From Lindgomyces ingoldianus (Eukaryota; Ascomycota; Dothideomycetes; Pleosporales; Lindgomycetaceae), in assembly GCF_010093535.1 (NCBI RefSeq), contig NW_022985226.1, forward strand, positions 35,616 to 99,615: a DNA stretch of 64,000 nucleotides. Direction: 5' to 3'. Position 1 is the stretch's first letter. Each line of letters opens with the position of its first letter. Below the pieces are notes generated by a model. The model did not search any database, was not told where the DNA came from, and saw only the letters and a program-made list of their open reading frames with translations. Shown here piece after piece: positions 58,737 to 64,000 of this stretch. The translations under genes and the position numbers were made by a program.

Positions 58737-60940
58737 TATAGCTTTAAATAAAAAGTAAAGATGTACACTAGATTAACTACTAACATACTAATTCTACTAG
58801 TGTATGTAAAGTAGCTTATATAGAAAAAAATTTTTTTTTTTTTTTTTTTACACTTTTAAGCATATTTTTAACATAGATTATCTTTTTTTTATTTTATATA
58901 ATTTATAGAAGTGTAAGAGGTTAAATTTAAACACTATAGTTTAAATAAAACTTATATTTAGTAGACTACTTACTATAAAACTATTTTATAGTAAAATAAA
59001 ACTTATTTTACGCACTTATAGTAACAATAAATTATATATTATATAAAAGAAAGAACTAAAAATAAAACTATAAAAAAACTATAAAAAATTTAAACATACT
59101 AAAGAAAACATAAAAGCTTAGTTACTACATCTACATAAATCTACTAAGCTAGATTAGAATTAATAAGCAATTTTTTACTAAAGTTAGCTTTAAAATTAAT
59201 ATTTTAAACTATGTTTAAATTACTCTAGTTAAATTAAATACTTTTATATTAAGTATATTATATAAAACTTTACTTACTAATTTTATGCTTTAATAAGTAA
59301 CTTAAGTAAAAATAGTATAAGCTAAAGCCTATTCTAAATATAGTATTATGCTTTTACTTACAGCTAAAAATAAACATCTAGATATAGTGTTATATAATTC
59401 TAAAAGTTAAAGTAAGCTGTAGCTACACTATTAAATCTAAGTATATTTAGTACCTTATTATACTACTAAAGTGTATTCTGTAGAAGGTAAGCATTTATAT
59501 TCTAACTATTAACTTTTTTTAATTATATAATAAAGCTAATTAGGATTAAATAAAAAAGCTTAGTTCTATAACTAGATAAGCTTTAAAATAGTAATAAAGT
59601 ATAAAAGGCTTTTTAACTACACTATTTAAATAGTTCTTTTACTTTTAAATTAAATATGTGTTTTTTAGTTATATAAAGCTATATAGTTTCTTATAAAGTA
59701 TAAAAATATATATAGCATAAATAGTAAGCAAATTAGCTAAGGTATTTTTTAAAAAGAAGCTTTAAGTCTAAAAGTAGTAGAAGTAATTCTACTTAAAGTA
59801 AAATAAAGTAATAAGTATTATACAAAATCCTAACTTGCTAATAAAAAAAAGCTTTTTAAAAGTTACTACTACTAAGTTTTAATTTACTAATTTACTATAC
59901 TTATGCTATAAAAGTAGCACTAATAAAATAAAAGCTTAGACTTTATAAACTTTTAAAGCTAGTAATAAGCATTTACTAGTATAACTATTTCTATTTTTTA
60001 ATTAGATTATATAAAACATAGTTACTACTTTATTTTTTAAAATGTTTTAAAAAACTAGTAAAAGTAGCTAATAGTAGTGTAGGCAGAGATTCTAACATAA
60101 ATCTATATAATGTATTGTAAGTACACGTTAATATATGCATAGATCTCTACGCTGTATAGTTTTAGCTTACTCTAACTATTAATAAACTAAATAAAGTTTA
60201 GGCTAGAAATAATATACTCTTTATAGTGTTACTATAAGTTACACTTACAGCGCTCTACTCTCTTATAGTTTATTATATAATTAATGTAAAATAACTAGTT
60301 TTATATAATAATATAGCTATGTTAATAAAAGTGTATATAAAAATACTTTTACTTATACTTATTAATAACACATTTTTTTAGCTGTTAACTAATAAGTTAT
60401 TATATAAGCTTATTTACTTACTAGCTTTATTTAGCACTTTACACTTTTTTATATAATTTAAGCTTAAATTAAAGTTATATAAGTATATATTTTTTTAATT
60501 TAGAAGCTTTTATTATATAGTATATAAAGCATATTTAAATTTTTAAGCCTAACTATAAAAAACAGCACTTAGATTTAATTCTTAGCTTTATTTTTAGCTT
60601 TAGTAAAAAAGTGTTACTTTATATTTTATATTTAAAACTGCTACTTAATTATATAAAAAGTAACATAGACTTAAAACTTTTTAAGAAAGTAAGTAGCTAT
60701 TTACATATATGTAACACCTTTATAGAAAAGCCTAAGTTAATACAGTTAGTATAGTTTAAGGTTAATCTTAGAACGTCCTCCTACGTCGCCACTATACTAG
60801 TAAGCACTTGTACAATGTAACTATTTAGAAGACACTTACTAGGCATTATAAAATTAACATGTATAAACATGTATAGAGTAATTATAAAGTTATAAGTAGC
60901 TAAAGGCTATAATTAGGTGCAGGGTAAGGAATTTTTAAAT
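58737..60940. other. extremely A+T-rich region, no gene recognised
   Basis: About 2.2 kb of TA/AA-dominated sequence broken in all frames, including a T-run near 58830-58850. It is probably an old, saturated RIP target; I cannot name the source. Confidence 0.5.
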
Positions 60941-62230
60941 TAGTAATTAGTTTTTTCCCTTCACTAGCTAACAGTCCGCTGTAAGCGGCTCTAAAATCGA
61001 GACAGTTTAGGCCCTCCCCTACTCTGATTCCCTCTGGTGGCTTCCTAAATCTCCTGTTGTCAACACAGTAGAGCTGGTATCATCCTCTCGCTATCAGGTA
61101 TACAAACGCGATGACAAGTCTTTTCTCTTTTAACTAAGAGTTCTTTAGCCCTTAAAAGCGGGGCTACCTTAATAACATAATTTATAGGTACACTATTTAA
61201 CGCCTTACAGACGCTCTAAGCCACCTATTGTGGTTTCTTAGACTAAACAAGGGATGTTACCTATCTGCAGACACAGTTAGGACTAGACAGGCTCTAATTC
61301 CTTTAACTAGATAAGTAAAACAAGCATAATAGTTATAAAGAGAAGGTGTTTACTTGCCTCTACTACTTAATTAAGTAGAAGGTTGTCCTTAATAATAAGG
61401 TAGTACATTAGAATATAAAGCAAGATATTTTCCTAATTTTTATTAAATATTAGCATACTATTCTTAGGCCTAAGCTTAAACAGCTTCTAGAAAAGAAGTT
61501 TAGGCATAGCTAGCAGATGCAGTGTGACAACACTAACATTACTGTTTTAGTAACAGACTGTATGTAATGTAATCTAGTTAAAAGCTTTAAGGATCTAAAC
61601 ATTAATTAGCCTATTATATTAAAATAATTTAAGGAGTGGGGTAAATAGCTCTATTCTAGTAAGAAGTTTTATATAAGCTAAAAAGAGGCTATATAGTAAT
61701 TATAAGAGCACTGTAAAGCAGGAACTATAAAGCATAGAAGAAAGTATAAAATAGTATTAATAGAGCAACAACTTATACTCCTTGCTATAAAATTTTAACT
61801 TTATGCAGCTTGCAAGGTTATAACCTAGAGCGTGGTGTAAATGTCTGTATTAAAGGTACTGTCCAGGGCCACACTAGACCTAGAGAGGTCCTAAGTGAAG
61901 TCTAGACTAGGTATCATCTACATATATAACAGGAACATCCTAAAGATTCCTAAAAAAACATTACTAGCTACTCTTTTAGTAGAATAAAGGTTCTGCGCGC
62001 TTCTAATCTATCTGTGCTGCACTAGACCGCTAATTTACAACCAGCAAGTTGTTACAACCTAGGATAGAGCTGTAAGCAAGTGTTAGACAGCATTAGAATT
62101 ATATAAACATTATTAGTAGACAGCTCTCTTAGCTACCTAGTACAAGTCTTAGCAAAGACTAACTAGAAATGTTAGATTATAGTATACTAATTAGGCATAG
62201 ACTAGACGCAGCAGACGCAATAGATGTAAA
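60941..62230 (+). pseudogene. decayed coding stretch of unknown product
   Basis: 60955-61140 is unusually little mutated. Beyond it, + strand frames stay protein-like with stops only at Trp/Gln-type codons: one at about 61120-61320 (RLTDALSHLLWFLRLNKGCY), and another at about 61340-62200 (for example MQCDNTNITVLVTDCM, HCKAGTIKHRRKYKIVLIEQ and LLATLLVE). The change of frame could be an intron or a frameshift. I do not recognise the family. Its place in the middle of the inverted-repeat segment makes it a candidate for that segment's own protein. Confidence 0.35.
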
Positions 62231-62828
62231 ATAAATCTGTAACTACTGCAACTACTGCAACTAAAGACCTAGTATATAGTCTTAATCTTAACTATAGTTA
62301 GCAGATTATAATTAATGTTTAGTTTTATCTTTATAATAAGACTAAGTAGCTATAACTATTTCTAAAAATAATTATTACTTTTATATATCTTATAATATAT
62401 ATATATACTTAAATTATTATCTCTATAAGATTATGTTCTTACTGCTTATATAGTTTTAGAGACAAACTATAATTAGTCTAAAGTTCTTCTTTATTTTTAT
62501 AAGTCCTACATTAGAACTGTAAACACTAACTAGACTTATTCTTAACTCTAACACCACCTTATAACCTAGGCTTATGCACCTAACGCACATTCTTATTAGC
62601 ATGTAACTAGTAAGTAGAAATTATAACATTAATTACCTTCTCTTTTAGAAAGTATAAATCCTACGCTTAACACCTTAATAGCAAGTGCAGCGCTATCTAA
62701 AAGTACCTAAAACTCTACCTAGAATAAAATAGAACTATTAAAGTAAATCTAAAAACTATAAGTCTAAGTAGCTACTCTTTAACATAAAAAAAATAAAGAA
62801 AATAATATAATATACTTTACAAGTAAGT

Positions 62829-63300
62829 TGCTTACACACCTAAGTCGCTTACTTTTGCTAAGACTACACCCTAACAAACTCTATTATAGCCTATAACAAC
62901 ACGCTCTAGCACTATATAGTATAGTACAGCCTAGAATATTATTAAGATACTACTTTTACTTCTTACTTACATGTTTGCGTGTTATGCCTAGTCTAATTGC
63001 ACTGTCTGCAGCGCCTTTAGAATAGCTTACCTACTTTAGCTTGCACCTGCTTCTTTGCCTTCTTTATGTTACTGCGCGCTCTAAACTTCTTTAAAGCTAT
63101 TAAGCATAAGCTTTTTTAAATTATTAAGGTTTTTTCTACCTTAATTTACTTTTTTTTATGTAATTTATATTATATAGCAGCTTTATTAGCTGCTTAAAGC
63201 TTAGTAATTTCCTATTACACTAACACTAGCTTATGCATAATTATTACTACCTTTTTTAAGACCTTCTTAAACACCTTAACTATAAAAGTTAGTAAACTAT
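62829..63300 (-). mobile_element. pogo-family relic, minus strand
   Basis: Begins AGTTGCTTACACACC after a TA and is the inverse of the relics at 32358-32781 and 56113-56458, including the degraded C-terminal zinc-knuckle region. The right boundary is unclear. Confidence 0.7.
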
Positions 63301-63562
63301 TTATATGCTTTTAAATTTTTATCTTTATAAGTATTAATTATAACTTAAGTTTTAAAGTATTACTTAAGGTTTACAACTGCTAGAGCTTATTATATATAAG
63401 TAGTAGTAGTAATAAAGTGCATAACTTTATATTAAGGCCTATTATAACTTATTATAAGTTAAAAGGAACTAATCTAGCGCTTTAAAACTCTTTTTAGATA
63501 TTACTAGAAGTAATTATAGCATTATAAGCTGCTTTAAAGCATAGTAAGAACTTTATTTTTTT

Positions 63563-63912
63563 AGCAGAGCTTGCTCTGCTTATTATATTCCGGTTTGCAG
63601 AACAAAAAGTTAAGCAGAATCTCCTCTTTTGGACGCGCTAGTTAGTTAGAATTTCTTCAGATAAACCCTAGTAACGCTGTTTCTCTGTCACCTTATGTGT
63701 TTCTTATATTCTTTTTTGAAAAAAATGTATACCTAATGTAAGTGCACCTTTATGCTAATTTGCATGCAGTTTGCTCTAGCATGCGTTGTGTAAAACATGT
63801 TTAAATTATGGTTAGTTGCATCTGTTCCACCTCTCTAGCCACATCGGTGTGTCGGGGATTGACATCAGCCACATTGGTGTGTCGAGGATTGGCATCAGCC
63901 GCATCGGTGTGG
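63563..63912 (-). repeat. right arm of the ~340-bp inverted repeat (includes minisatellite)
   Basis: Reverse complement of 56459-56795, with three minisatellite units. It contains the AGCAGAGCTTGCTCTGCT palindrome at its inner end. Confidence 0.9.
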
Positions 63913-63913
63913 C

Positions 63914-64000
63914 ACCTACTGTCAAGACAGGAGGAACGCTGGACGAAAGCTGCTACATAGTACGAGCAATAAGCTCGAACAGTATGTTGCTGCAAATTGC
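63914..64000 (+). repeat. copia A LTR start, running off the window
   Basis: Matches the solo LTR from CACCTACTGTCAAGACAG to the first minisatellite unit. The first ~14 bases of the LTR are missing at the junction with the 30-bp minisatellite. Confidence 0.88.

Overview
The window looks like an accessory, repeat-dominated region of a filamentous ascomycete (Pezizomycotina, possibly Dothideomycetes; the class is inferred). About 85% of it is very A+T-rich and made of decayed transposons. Their reading frames are recognisable, but Trp and Gln codons have become TAG/TAA and catalytic Asp has become Asn. This is the C:G-to-T:A signature of repeat-induced point mutation (RIP). There are two assembly gaps (7978-8646 and 46460-46469). 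No rRNA, tRNA or CRISPR was seen.

Layout. 1-2397 is the 3' part of a Ty3/Gypsy chromovirus (family A). About 2958-7977 is a Ty1/copia element (copia A), cut by the gap. 8647-13024 holds a chromovirus B fragment, a solo LTR, unassigned decayed DNA and a solo copia A LTR with perfect TSDs. 13231-16002 is a pogo/Fot transposon carrying a 5'-truncated LINE. 16005-26235 is a gene island of normal base composition: an F-box protein, a small spliced membrane/proline-rich protein, an ankyrin-repeat pseudogene, and a pair of genes between ~208-bp inverted repeats. One of the pair encodes a 753-aa protein with a nuclease-like (E-x-K) region and a C-terminal kinase-like domain; the other is a disordered protein with a broken frame.

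26684-32357 is a complete family A element with 318-bp LTRs and a perfect GAGGG TSD. 33646-56111 is a chromovirus B on the minus strand, expanded to 22.5 kb by nested insertions: a minus-strand family A element (34392-47786, TSD TACTT), itself split inside its LTR by copia B (40916-47541, TSD GTATG) and also holding a 1.1-kb foldback pogo derivative; plus a Fot-type pogo element (51223-53062, TSD TA) and a solo LTR. 56459-63912 is a 7.5-kb segment bounded by ~340-bp inverted repeats, holding a second foldback element (with its own solo LTR) and an unidentified decayed coding stretch. The right edge starts another copia A LTR.

The only genes likely to be functional are in 16.1-25.4 kb. F-box, ankyrin and nuclease/kinase-like proteins are typical accessory-compartment families. 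The inverted repeats around the kinase-like gene suggest a possible mobile or once-mobile unit, which is the most interesting item here.
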